The position numbers and the translations under genes were made by a program. Below are positions 25,498 to 34,646 of a DNA stretch of 64,000 nucleotides, piece after piece. Numbering within the stretch: the stretch's first letter is position 1; every line of letters starts with the position of its first letter. The notes below the pieces were generated by a model that searched no databases, had not been told where the DNA came from, and saw only the letters and a list, made by a program, of their open reading frames with translations. The DNA is from Streptomyces noursei ATCC 11455 (GTDB taxonomy: Bacteria; Actinomycetota; Actinomycetes; Streptomycetales; Streptomycetaceae): NCBI RefSeq assembly GCF_001704275.1, contig NZ_CP011533.1, positions 2,294,001 to 2,358,000 on the forward strand, in the 5' to 3' direction.

Positions 25498-26045
25498 CCG
25501 CCGACGGCGAGGTGCGAACCTCCCCTGACCCGGTCGTGCCGGTGCCGGACGGGGGGCAGCACGGTCGCGACCGGGCCGCAGAACGCATCGCCGAAAGGCT
25601 GCTGACCTCGGTTCGGGAAGACCTCGGCCGGGCCGACTCAAAGGCGGCCGTGCTGCTCTCCGCGGCGCTGGCGCTGCCCGCGTTCCTGATCGGGGGGCAC
25701 GGCGTACCGGACTGGCACGGGCCCGCCGACCTCACGCTGGTCGCCGCGGGCGTCCTCTGGGCAGCCGCGGTGGCTGCGCTGGTCCGGGCGCTCATGCCGC
25801 GCACCGACACACTCCGCACCCAGGAAGGAGTGACGTACTTCGGTGACCTGCTGACCCGCCGCGACATCGGACAGCTCTCCGCCGAGATCGCCGAGGCGGG
25901 GCAGGATCCGGCCGGGTGGCTGCTCATACAGGCCGTGGACGTCAGCGCGATCCTGGCCGCCAAATACCGGGCCATCCGCTGGGGAGTGGGCGCGCTGAGC
26001 CCCGCCGCGGCGCTGGCATTGACCTGGAGTCTGACCGCGCGCTGA
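25494..26045 (+). CDS. PycTM-like (DUF5706-type) membrane effector
   Basis: 183 aa. An amphipathic lead helix (AERIAERLLTSVREDLGRAD) with SKAAVLLSAALALPAFL runs into TM1. TM2 is LTLVAAGVLWAAAVAALV, and TM3 is at the very C-terminus (LSPAAALALTWSL). The RADxKAxxLLx lead-in with paired helices matches the Pycsar effector PycTM/DUF5706 family, whose members impair the membrane when a cyclic pyrimidine nucleotide is made during phage infection. ATG 25494 has GGAGGAGGA upstream and overlaps the previous stop (ATGA). With the cyclase-like and Crp-like genes it suggests a cyclic-nucleotide-triggered membrane output. Known PycTM proteins are similar in size. Confidence 0.65.
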   Translation: MTADGEVRTSPDPVVPVPDGGQHGRDRAAERIAERLLTSVREDLGRADSKAAVLLSAALALPAFLIGGHGVPDWHGPADLTLVAAGVLWAAAVAALVRALMPRTDTLRTQEGVTYFGDLLTRRDIGQLSAEIAEAGQDPAGWLLIQAVDVSAILAAKYRAIRWGVGALSPAAALALTWSLTAR

Positions 26046-26121
26046 CCGCGGCCGACCCGCGCCGCCGGGCGGCGCGGGGTCCATCACGCACACGAAGCAG
26101 AGACGAAGCAAGGGGACGGCC

Positions 26122-28437
26122 GTGAGAACAGTCAGGGAAAGCCGGCGGACGAGAAAGGGCCGGGCACGGCGCGGCGCGGCCCGTATGCTGTGCGGCGCCG
26201 CGGTACTGGTGTCCCTGCTGACACCCCCTGGCCGTGATCCGGTGCCGGCGGCGGACGCCCAGCCGGCCTTCGGGTCGGTCGACTACGCGATCGCCGTGGA
26301 CGAGTCCGCGAGTCTCGCGCCCGAGGACATGGCGGCCGAGAAGGCCGCCGCCGAGCGGATCGCGCTGGGCGACGTCTCCCCGTCCTCCCATGTCACGGTA
26401 TTCGGATTCGCCGACGCCGAGTCCAGTGACCAGCGCGCGGTGGACCCGGTGTGCCCGCGGACCGTGCTGGACGCGGCGGGGCGCCAGTCGGTCGGCGGGT
26501 GTGTCGGCAAACTGCGCAGCCGCAAGAAGAGCGAGGGCACCGGCACCGACTTCCCGAGCGCGATACGCCAAGGAGTGCACGAGCTCGGCGCGGGCTCCGG
26601 CCCGTCGGTGCCCCGGGTACTGTTCCTGCTCACCGACGGAAAGCTGGACGTCAGCGACAGCCCCCAGTACGGCGACCCCGCCCATCGCCGGGCCGAGGGC
26701 GAACGGCAGTTGGAGCTGGCGCTCAAGGAGGCCGCCGACCAGCACGTCCAGATCTGGCCGCTGGGCTTCGGCCCCGAACCGGACAAGACGCAGCTCGACC
26801 GGATGGCCGCCGGCGGATACCAGAAGGGCTGCGTCGAACTACCCTCCGCGCTGCCCAGGGCCGGCAAGGTCTCAGGGGCGAAGGACGTCGGCCCGATGCT
26901 GGAGCAGATCTTCGCCGCCGCGCACTGCCTGCGGTACGCGCAGGGCACCAGCGAACGGCCGCCCGCAACCCTGGAGATCGGCATCTCGCCGCTGGCGACC
27001 GTGGGCAGCATCGTGGTCGACAAGAGCGACCCCGAGGTGACGGTCACCTACCTCGACCCGAGCGGCCATCAGGTCCCCACCTCGGGGACATATCAGAAGT
27101 CGCGGTTCGAGCTGGCGGGTGCCGGGCACGCCGTCGAGGCGCTGAAGATCACCGACCCGGTGCCCGGTGTCTGGAAGGTGAAGGTCGAAGCCCCCGAAGG
27201 ACACCGCTCCCTGCCGGTCAGTGTCAGCGTCCTGTGGCACGGCGAGTTGCGCGGCGCCATCACCATGGACCCGCCGTCACCACAGGCCGGGCAGAAGGCG
27301 ACGGTGACCATGCGGTTGCAGACCCGCGAGGGCTATGAGATCAAGGACCCGCGCGACTACGCCGGGTTGCAGGTCCGCGGCGAACTGACCGGCGATGGTT
27401 TCGCCCCGCTGCCTGTGCACCTCGCCGACGACGGAAAGGGGTCCGACCGCGACGCGGCCGACGGCTCCTTCACCGGAACTGTGCAGATCCCCAGGAGTGC
27501 CAACGGGGCACTGAAGGTGAGCGGCACACTGACGGCCTCGGGGCTGACCGCCGACACCCGCAGCGAGAGCGGCCAGATCGCGCCCGGCGAGCTGCCCGTC
27601 ACCACCGCGCTCACCCTCCCCGCCGCGGACACCCACCCCGGCTCCACGGTCACCGGCACCCTGGCCGTCCACAACACCAGCAGCACCCGGCACACCCTGC
27701 GGCTGTCCGTCACCGACCTCCAGCCCGGGATGCTCTCGGTCGCCCCGGCCGAGATCGAGGTGAAGCCCGGCGAGTCCGGGACTCGGAAGGTGACCGTCGA
27801 GATCGGTCCTGATGGCGCCTTCGGGGGCCGCCTACACGGCGACGGACTGCGCCTCGGCGGCACCGTCACGGTCACCGACGCCACCGACGGCAACCGGGCG
27901 CTGGTGCGGTCCCCGCTCTCGGTGCGGCTGACGCCGGAACCCGGCGTATGGGACACGTACTGGTGGGCGTTCCTCTCCGCAGCCGTCCTGATCGCGCTGG
28001 CCATCGTGGCGGCCAGCGCCCTGCTGCGGCAGCGCCGCATGCGCAGGGACCCGTTCGGCCTGGTGCTGCAACTGGTCTCCGAGGAAGGCGACGTCCTCAA
28101 CGACCACCTGGCGGGGCACGGGCACAAGCAGTGGTACGAGTTCGCCGTCGTCGAACCCCACCGCAGCCCGCGCATCGAGCGGCGCAGCCACGGCCCGTAC
28201 GCCATCCAGCGCAGCCCCGAGGGCGGCGCGGTGCTGCGCACACGCGGTGGCGGACGGACCCGGCTACCCGCGCACGGCAGCGTCCCGCTGACCGACACGC
28301 TCAGCCTGTCCCTCGGCGAGGAGACCCGCACCCCGAAGGCCCGCAGAACACGGCCTTCCCGGTCCCGGATCACCACGACCACCACCCCCACGACCGGTGA
28401 GAGCGAGAGCGCGAGCGCCTACGAGTCGTACCGGTGA
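26122..28437 (+). CDS. Secreted/anchored von Willebrand A protein
   Basis: 771 aa. An N-terminal Arg-rich signal segment (hydrophobic about 22-34) precedes a vWA domain with a full MIDAS: DESAS (60-64), Thr142 in GTGTD, and Asp172 in LLTDGK. Ig-like beta domains occupy about 300-600 (WKVKVEAPEG, GTLAVHNTSSTRHTLRL). A transmembrane helix at about 614-635 is followed by a cytosolic ~135-residue basic beta-rich tail ending in Thr/Ser repeats. A metal-dependent adhesion face outside and a signalling tail inside suggest a sensor or docking receptor. GTG 26122 has AAGGGGA upstream and lies 76 bp after the previous stop. A 129-bp gap follows, the largest within the right half of the cassette, so an internal promoter is possible. 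Confidence 0.8.
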   Translation: MRTVRESRRTRKGRARRGAARMLCGAAVLVSLLTPPGRDPVPAADAQPAFGSVDYAIAVDESASLAPEDMAAEKAAAERIALGDVSPSSHVTVFGFADAESSDQRAVDPVCPRTVLDAAGRQSVGGCVGKLRSRKKSEGTGTDFPSAIRQGVHELGAGSGPSVPRVLFLLTDGKLDVSDSPQYGDPAHRRAEGERQLELALKEAADQHVQIWPLGFGPEPDKTQLDRMAAGGYQKGCVELPSALPRAGKVSGAKDVGPMLEQIFAAAHCLRYAQGTSERPPATLEIGISPLATVGSIVVDKSDPEVTVTYLDPSGHQVPTSGTYQKSRFELAGAGHAVEALKITDPVPGVWKVKVEAPEGHRSLPVSVSVLWHGELRGAITMDPPSPQAGQKATVTMRLQTREGYEIKDPRDYAGLQVRGELTGDGFAPLPVHLADDGKGSDRDAADGSFTGTVQIPRSANGALKVSGTLTASGLTADTRSESGQIAPGELPVTTALTLPAADTHPGSTVTGTLAVHNTSSTRHTLRLSVTDLQPGMLSVAPAEIEVKPGESGTRKVTVEIGPDGAFGGRLHGDGLRLGGTVTVTDATDGNRALVRSPLSVRLTPEPGVWDTYWWAFLSAAVLIALAIVAASALLRQRRMRRDPFGLVLQLVSEEGDVLNDHLAGHGHKQWYEFAVVEPHRSPRIERRSHGPYAIQRSPEGGAVLRTRGGGRTRLPAHGSVPLTDTLSLSLGEETRTPKARRTRPSRSRITTTTTPTTGESESASAYESYR

Positions 28438-28566
28438 GGCACAGGGCAGGAACGGTGCGTCGCCGACCCGCCCCCGCACACCGCACCGCGGCCGCCGTGC
28501 CGCGGGCAGTCCACAGACGTATCGAGGACGAACCATCCGTGATACGGCCGTAACGGGAGGAACCCC

Positions 28567-31500
28567 ATGAAGATCTTCCAGCCGATGCTCTTCGTCGGTC
28601 TGGGCGGCACCGGCGGCTTGGTCGGTGCCGAACTGGAACGCAGGCTGCGCGCCGAGCTGTGCGGCCCGGACGGCGTCGCGCTCACCGGACGCCTCGGCGG
28701 CCACGCCCCATACCAGCTCCCCGACTGCCTCCAGTTCGTGTACGCGGACTACAGCGAGTCAGATCTCCAGCGGCTGCCGCAGTTCAACGTGGACGCTTCG
28801 CTGCGGGCCGCGTACGCCCGCACCTCCCGGGCCACCCACAATCTCCTGCCGAACTTCGACAGTTCACCGGAAGTGACCAAGATGCTCCGGGCGAGCCTGC
28901 GCGACGAGGTCGCCGACTGGCTGCCGCCGCGCATCGACGAGCCGAAGGTCACCCCGCTCCACAACGGCGCCGGCCAGCTGCCCACCGTCGGGCGCGCCGC
29001 CCTGTTCGCCCCCCTCCGGCACAGTCTCGCCCCGGTCCTGGAGCCGCTGCTCCAGGCGATCGACGCGATCGCCAAGTCGGCAGGCGAGCTCAGCGAGTTG
29101 GGCGGCGGCAAGGTCAACGGCTGTGACGTGTTCGTCGCCTTCTCAGTGGCCGGAGGAACCGGTGCCGGAATCTTCCTGGACTATCTGCACCTGATCGACC
29201 ACGCATTCCGGATGCGCCGCTTCGACGGGGTGAAGATGTACCCACTGGTCGTGATGCCCTCCTCGTTCCCGTCTGCCGCCGGCGGCGGGCGGGAGGCTGA
29301 TCTCAACGCGGCCCGCGCCCTGGTCGACCTGTTCCGGTTGGTGGACGGGCAGAACGCACCGACGGAGGGCGCGGAGATCGGTGACCTGGACCACGACGCG
29401 GGGATCGGCATCCGCTACCCGGGCACGACACCGACCCGGCTGCGGACTGGCATTCTGCCCACGGCGTTCCTGTTCAGCCCGACCGCGGGCATCCGCCAGG
29501 ACGACCTGCGCCGCTCCATCGCCTCCCTGGTGATGTCGCTGGTCGGCACCGAGCTGGGCGACGGCCGCACCCGGGGCCGAATGGCGGCCGACGACGACTA
29601 CCAGACGTTTGCCGCGAGCTTCATCAACCGGGGCGTGCACCGCAGTGCCCTGTCCCCCACCGGCATCGGCCGGCAGGGAGTCTCCACCAGCCTGGTGGCC
29701 TCCATGACCGCCCCGATGGACCAGCTGGCCGACCTGGTTGCCGGCCGGCTGCTGCGGGAGGCCGTCACGGACCTCGTGGAGCGACCGCGTACCTCGTTGC
29801 GGGACACTGCGGTGCCGTGGATCCGGCAGCTGTTCGCCGACTCCCAGCTCGAAGAGCTCTGGGAGCGCGAGCAGTTGCCTGTACCGGAGCCCGAACCGCT
29901 GCCGCGCGGCAGCAGGGCCATCGAGCTGGCGCTGGGCGAACGGCTCGCGGACATGCAGCGGTTGCTGTCCGACCTCCGGTCCATCGCGGACCGCCAGGCC
30001 GCCTCGATGGCTGACCGGTTCGCCCCGCGCCCCGCCATCGACAAGCTCCTCCAGACCGTTGACCCCTTCCTCGCCGAACGCGTCGTGCGGGGCGTCCCGG
30101 ACAGCGATGAACCGATCGCCCGGCTCGGCTTCCTGGGCATGCTCAACAGCCGCGCCGTCGCCCCCCAGCGCCCGCCGGGCGTGACCGAGCAGCCGCCCAA
30201 GATCCCGCGGATCAGGGGACGGCTGGCTGGTATGTCGCCGGCCCGCTGGGGCGATGACGACGTGCAGGCGGCGCTCCAGGCGCAGAACACCTGGTACCAG
30301 TGGCGCTGCCGCGTCGTGTGGCACGAGGCGTGGCGCGAGCAGCAGCAGCGCTGGCAGTCCCAAGCGGATGCGGCCGGAACCGACCTCGGACGCCTGGTCA
30401 ACGCCTTTCTCACGCACTCCGAGCGGGAACGCAAGGTCTCGGCACAGAAGGGCCTGGACCTGTACGAGGACCGCACCGGGATCTCGTATCTGCTTCCGCC
30501 GCAGCGCACCCTCAACCACTTCTACGAGGACCTGGTGACCCGGCTGATCCGCCGGGAGGGGCTGCGCGAGCATGATGACGAGGCCGCGCTCCTGCTCAAG
30601 ATGGTGAACGGCGACATCTGGCGCAGGGCCCACTCGCTCAGCCGCCGCAACCCCGACAGCGCAGTGGCGGCCGTCAAGGCTCAGTTGGAGGGCCGCATCA
30701 CCCGACTGTTCGCGGAGAGCGGCGAACATGTCGAGGAGCGCCCGCTGCTGCCGCCCATGAGCACCCTGCTGGCCGCCGCGGCGGGCGACGCGGACGCCGC
30801 TGACCAGGTCAGCAAGGAGGCACTCGACCTGTTCGGCCGCAAACTGACCGGCCTGCTGCCGGTGGGCTTCACCCCAGAGGGCACCGGACCACTGCAGGTG
30901 CTCGTCACGCACCCGCGCGTACAGGCCGTGGAGGAGGTGCAGGAGTTCCTCGGCAAGGCTCTGCGGCTGCCCTCCGACGCGAAGAATGCCGTGGAGTACC
31001 GGGGAGTGGAGAGCGACTCGATCACCGTGGTCCTCTTCCGCAGCGAGATGAGCCTCACCCAGGTGCCCGAGGCCCGCAAGGTGCTGCGCCAGTGGGCCAG
31101 GGCCAAGGACTCCGAGCAGGCCCAGGACGTGCTGAGGTGGCGTCAGCGGCTCGGCTTCCGCGACAGCTGGATGGTCAGCAGCGCGGAGGACCGCCGCGCC
31201 ATCCTTCACCGGCTGCTGTGCTGCATGTGGAACGGCCAGGTGGACGTGCTGGACGGCGACTCCGCGTCGCCGGGCCGGGTACGGCTGCGGCTGTTCCACG
31301 AGACGGGCGACCATGTACCCGGCGTCCGACTGCGGTTGGGGGACTTCCCGGGCGACGTGTCGAGCTGGGCGGAGCTGCTGCGCTCGTACGAACGCTGGAT
31401 CGTCCTTGACGACGAGCGGACCGTCGAGGACTACTGCGAGAAACTGATGGCGGCCCAACCTCTCGGGCTCGCCAGGAACGGCAGCGAACCGCATCCGCTC

Positions 31501-32046
31501 TTCGTCGAGCTGGTCGAGAAGACCGCCCCACGTCAGTTGGAACTGCTGAGGGAGCGCCGGGAGCGCGGCGGCGAGCAGGTCGAGGGATGGGTGCGGCCGC
31601 TGTGGGAGTTCTGGGCGGAGACACTGCCAGCCGCGCTGGACGCCGAGTTCGGGGACCAGCGCGCCGTCCAGCCGACGCTGCGCACGCTGCTGGTGCACGT
31701 CCGCGGCGGCACACCGAAGCCACGTCCGCGCAAGGAGCTCACGGAACCCCGGCGCTCCGCGGCCGATGACGACGACTGGGGCACCGCCCCGCGGGCCTCC
31801 ACCGGCGCCTACCCGGCCGGCGGCACAGACGAGCGTGCGCTCCGCGCCCCGGCGGACGACTACGACGACGCATACGACGACCTGCTCCCGCGTTCCTCCG
31901 GGGACCGCGTCAACGGGCACTCCGGCGGAACCGACCGGACTTCGGTGCCGTGGGACGAGCCCGGCGATTCCCGTCCGTACGGGGCCGTCGACGACGGCGG
32001 CCGGGACCGCGCGCGCCGCAACCCCTGGGACGGAGACGCGGAGTGA
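28567..32046 (+). CDS. Giant tubulin-like protein
   Basis: A 1159-aa cytosolic protein. The N-terminus reads LFVGLGGTGGLVGAELE (glycine loop, about 12-17), and residues 195-201 are AGGTGAG in a FSVAGGTGAGIFLDYL context. These are the T1 and T4 (tubulin/FtsZ signature GGGTGTG) loops that bind GTP. The family is Pfam Tubulin-like (Tubulin_2). About 700 further residues are helical with many Trp and Arg, followed by an acidic disordered tail. It is far larger than FtsZ (about 400 aa) and carries a big partner-binding region. Such proteins co-occur with vWA and TRAFAC GTPase genes in actinomycetes. Polymerisation is untested. GGGAGG precedes ATG 28567; the stop overlaps the next GTG (GTGA). Confidence 0.75.
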   Translation: MKIFQPMLFVGLGGTGGLVGAELERRLRAELCGPDGVALTGRLGGHAPYQLPDCLQFVYADYSESDLQRLPQFNVDASLRAAYARTSRATHNLLPNFDSSPEVTKMLRASLRDEVADWLPPRIDEPKVTPLHNGAGQLPTVGRAALFAPLRHSLAPVLEPLLQAIDAIAKSAGELSELGGGKVNGCDVFVAFSVAGGTGAGIFLDYLHLIDHAFRMRRFDGVKMYPLVVMPSSFPSAAGGGREADLNAARALVDLFRLVDGQNAPTEGAEIGDLDHDAGIGIRYPGTTPTRLRTGILPTAFLFSPTAGIRQDDLRRSIASLVMSLVGTELGDGRTRGRMAADDDYQTFAASFINRGVHRSALSPTGIGRQGVSTSLVASMTAPMDQLADLVAGRLLREAVTDLVERPRTSLRDTAVPWIRQLFADSQLEELWEREQLPVPEPEPLPRGSRAIELALGERLADMQRLLSDLRSIADRQAASMADRFAPRPAIDKLLQTVDPFLAERVVRGVPDSDEPIARLGFLGMLNSRAVAPQRPPGVTEQPPKIPRIRGRLAGMSPARWGDDDVQAALQAQNTWYQWRCRVVWHEAWREQQQRWQSQADAAGTDLGRLVNAFLTHSERERKVSAQKGLDLYEDRTGISYLLPPQRTLNHFYEDLVTRLIRREGLREHDDEAALLLKMVNGDIWRRAHSLSRRNPDSAVAAVKAQLEGRITRLFAESGEHVEERPLLPPMSTLLAAAAGDADAADQVSKEALDLFGRKLTGLLPVGFTPEGTGPLQVLVTHPRVQAVEEVQEFLGKALRLPSDAKNAVEYRGVESDSITVVLFRSEMSLTQVPEARKVLRQWARAKDSEQAQDVLRWRQRLGFRDSWMVSSAEDRRAILHRLLCCMWNGQVDVLDGDSASPGRVRLRLFHETGDHVPGVRLRLGDFPGDVSSWAELLRSYERWIVLDDERTVEDYCEKLMAAQPLGLARNGSEPHPLFVELVEKTAPRQLELLRERRERGGEQVEGWVRPLWEFWAETLPAALDAEFGDQRAVQPTLRTLLVHVRGGTPKPRPRKELTEPRRSAADDDDWGTAPRASTGAYPAGGTDERALRAPADDYDDAYDDLLPRSSGDRVNGHSGGTDRTSVPWDEPGDSRPYGAVDDGGRDRARRNPWDGDAE

Positions 32047-34646
32047 TCACACCCGAGGACGTCGGCGCGGTCGTCCACCTCGACCTGCGCACCGGAGCGG
32101 CGGAACTCGGCACCGCCCGCGCTCTGCGGGCCGCGGTCGCCGGGCAGCTCGGCCAGGCCGGGCTGCCTGAACCCGACCATCCGCTCTTCCTGGTCGTCGA
32201 CACCCCGGCCGGGCTGACCGGCCATCAGCGGCAGTACGAACTGCTCACCGCCTACCGGGCCCTGGGCGAGATCAGGATCCTGGTCCTGCTGGTCGGCAGC
32301 GCGCCCGGTTCGTCCGCCGATGAGGACGAGGCGTTCCCGCCGGACCGGCAGCTGGTGCGGCCCGCGGTGCTGCGGGCCTCGGGCACCGGCCTGCTGTGGG
32401 CGGGCGATCTGCGCTCCGCCCGCACGGCGCTGGAGCAGCCCGCGCCGGACGACCCGGAGGCGCTCGCGGTCCTGGTGGATGTGCTGTCGGTCCCGGACCT
32501 CTTCCTGAGGGTGCTCGACGACGTCGGATCGCTGCCGGACGCGGTCGCCGCGCCCGGGGTGCGGCTGCTGGAGCAGGACCTGCCGCCGGAGGTTCGCGAC
32601 CGTGCCTGGCGCGACGCGCTCACCCGGTTCGCGGGCGAGGACACCGAACCTGCCCCTGGTCTCCCGGTGACCGCCTGGTCCACGGCCGAACTGCCGGAAC
32701 CGTTGCGGGGGTTGGTGGCGGGCCGTGGTGGCCACGACCAGCGGCACCGGGAGCCGGGCGGGGTGGCAGACAGTGCCTACCGGGCATGCGCGGACGCCCT
32801 GGACGACGCCGAGGACGCGCTGACCGGACTGCGGGCCTTCCCCGGGCTGCTGAGCGGCTCGCGCCGGGACGCATTCGAGGCCGACCTGGACCAGGCGCGC
32901 CAGGCGCTCGGCGACTACCGGGACCTCGTCGGAACGGCCCTGCACAGCGGCGGCTCCAGCACAACACCATCCGCCGCCGAGGCGGCGACTCGGCTCGCGG
33001 CCCTCGGCCTGCGGGTGCCCTCGGCCGAGGGCGTGGGAGAGCGGATCGGCGAGGGACTGCGGGAGTTCGCCGGGAAGCTGCTGGGAAGAGGGCTGGCCCT
33101 GCGCGCGGTGGCCCAACGCTTCACCGGGCTGGCCGGGCGGGTGGAGCCAGTGCCCGGTTCCGCGCTGCTGCCAAAGCTCGCCGGCCTCTCCGACGCACGA
33201 ACCGGCCCGCGTGGGGGCACCCCCGTCTCCGACGCGGCGGCCCAGCCGTCCGGGACGCGGGGTGGCCCACTGCCGAGTCCCGCGATGGGTCTACCGGCGG
33301 CGGCCACGGCGGGGCTGCTCGGTGCGCTGTGGCAGGGGCCCTTCATGGCACTGGCGATCGCCGTCCCGCTGGTGTTCGTCGGCGTGGCGTTGGTCGGTGC
33401 ATCCCGTCTGCGGGGTGCCCAGCGCCCGGTCCGCTGGGCTATGGGCCCCCGGATCGCAGCCGCCGGCGGCGCGGTAGCCGGGGTGGTGGTGGCGTACGCG
33501 ACCGAGCCCCCGCTCTGGCTGAGCGCCGCCGGTCTGCTGGCGGGCCTCGGCGCCGCGGTGGAGACGGCCCGCCGGCTCTGGCGTGCGGCAGCCGACTCCT
33601 GGGCCGCGGGCCACGGGATCGCCGCGCTGCGCCGGGCCCTGGAGGGCCTCGATGCACTGCTGGCCGAGGCGCTCCGCGAGCACTGGGCCACCGAGGAGCG
33701 CATGTACTGCGCCGATGCGGCCCGGTCCGTCGCCGGCATGCTGCGGGCGACGGCGGACGCCGCGGACGCCGAGGCGATGTCCGAGCCGGATCGGCCCGCG
33801 GCCGCCGGTGTGTCCGGCACCGAGCCGCCTGTCGGGGACGACTGGCTGTCCAGCGCCTCGGTCCTGGGGACGGACGTCTTCGCCGCGGCCGACGACGCGG
33901 ACAGCAACTGGGCGAGCCTGTACGCCTGGGACGACGCGCCCTCCGGGAACGAGCCCGCCGAACCCGCCGAGCAGAAAACCTCCGCCCCGGCCGCCGACCC
34001 GTGGGAGGACCACACCGCCGGGGTGCCTCGCTGGCTGGACCGCGAGAGCGGCGAAGGCGGACCGGAACTGGTCGCCACCCTGGCCGGCGATCTGACGGAC
34101 GCCGCCCTGGTTGCCATGAAGTCCTATTGGGGTGCCGTCGAACGCGGCCAGGCCGGCGCCCTCGCCGTCCGGCGCACCGAGAAGCTGGTCCGCGACCTGC
34201 TGTCGACGGCCCGCCGCCACCTCCGGCGCAACGGGGTGCTGGCCCCACCTCCGTTCGTTGTCGAACACCGCACCCGCGCCACCTCGGCGAACCTGCTGGG
34301 AACCGACCCGCACCGGGTGGCCGAACTGGTCGGCGCGGACGCCGACCGGCGCGCCGTGGTACAGCTGTCCTCACCGGAGCAGGGCACGCTGCTCAGCCGC
34401 GACCCGGCCGCGGCGGTGTGGATCAGGTTTGCCCCGGAGGCGGTGCGCGCCGAGGTCGAGAAGACCTGGCGGACGAGCGGCTCGACGCAGCCGCACGAGG
34501 CGCTGTGGACCTCGTCGGGACGGTACGCAGGCCTGATTCGGCTCACCCCGCTGCGGATGGGGGTCGTGGACACCGTCCGGCCCCGCCAGAGCCTCGGGGC
34601 CGACCCGGTGGATGCGTACGAACGAAGGGACGGCGACCACTGGTGA
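32043..34646 (+). CDS. Large three-TM membrane protein of the tubulin/GTPase cassette
   Basis: An 867-aa protein. A cytosolic N-terminal domain of about 400 residues begins VVHLDLRTGAAELG and contains LFLVVDTPAGL and ILVLLVGSAP strands, suggesting a degenerate Rossmann or NTPase-like fold without a P-loop. Three closely spaced hydrophobic spans lie at about 418-510 (FMALAIAVPLVFVGVALVG, AAAGGAVAGVVVAYA, LWLSAAGLLAGLGAAV). A C-terminal helical domain ends with a strand-rich segment. I recognise no named family. GTG 32043 overlaps the tubulin-like stop, and the end overlaps the next GTG, so all three are translationally coupled. It may tether the tubulin-like and GTPase partners to the membrane. 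Confidence 0.6.
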   Translation: MITPEDVGAVVHLDLRTGAAELGTARALRAAVAGQLGQAGLPEPDHPLFLVVDTPAGLTGHQRQYELLTAYRALGEIRILVLLVGSAPGSSADEDEAFPPDRQLVRPAVLRASGTGLLWAGDLRSARTALEQPAPDDPEALAVLVDVLSVPDLFLRVLDDVGSLPDAVAAPGVRLLEQDLPPEVRDRAWRDALTRFAGEDTEPAPGLPVTAWSTAELPEPLRGLVAGRGGHDQRHREPGGVADSAYRACADALDDAEDALTGLRAFPGLLSGSRRDAFEADLDQARQALGDYRDLVGTALHSGGSSTTPSAAEAATRLAALGLRVPSAEGVGERIGEGLREFAGKLLGRGLALRAVAQRFTGLAGRVEPVPGSALLPKLAGLSDARTGPRGGTPVSDAAAQPSGTRGGPLPSPAMGLPAAATAGLLGALWQGPFMALAIAVPLVFVGVALVGASRLRGAQRPVRWAMGPRIAAAGGAVAGVVVAYATEPPLWLSAAGLLAGLGAAVETARRLWRAAADSWAAGHGIAALRRALEGLDALLAEALREHWATEERMYCADAARSVAGMLRATADAADAEAMSEPDRPAAAGVSGTEPPVGDDWLSSASVLGTDVFAAADDADSNWASLYAWDDAPSGNEPAEPAEQKTSAPAADPWEDHTAGVPRWLDRESGEGGPELVATLAGDLTDAALVAMKSYWGAVERGQAGALAVRRTEKLVRDLLSTARRHLRRNGVLAPPPFVVEHRTRATSANLLGTDPHRVAELVGADADRRAVVQLSSPEQGTLLSRDPAAAVWIRFAPEAVRAEVEKTWRTSGSTQPHEALWTSSGRYAGLIRLTPLRMGVVDTVRPRQSLGADPVDAYERRDGDHW

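Noticed and set aside
28438..28566. Intergenic gap in the ten-gene cassette considered as a cassette boundary
   Set aside because: Only 129 bp, with no terminator-like hairpin that I could define; kept as one cassette with a possible internal promoter.
29143..31920. Open frame of about 925 codons on the strand opposite the tubulin-like gene
   Set aside because: It is the third-codon-position shadow expected in high-GC genes. It has no family motifs and lies exactly under a well-supported CDS with a ribosome site.
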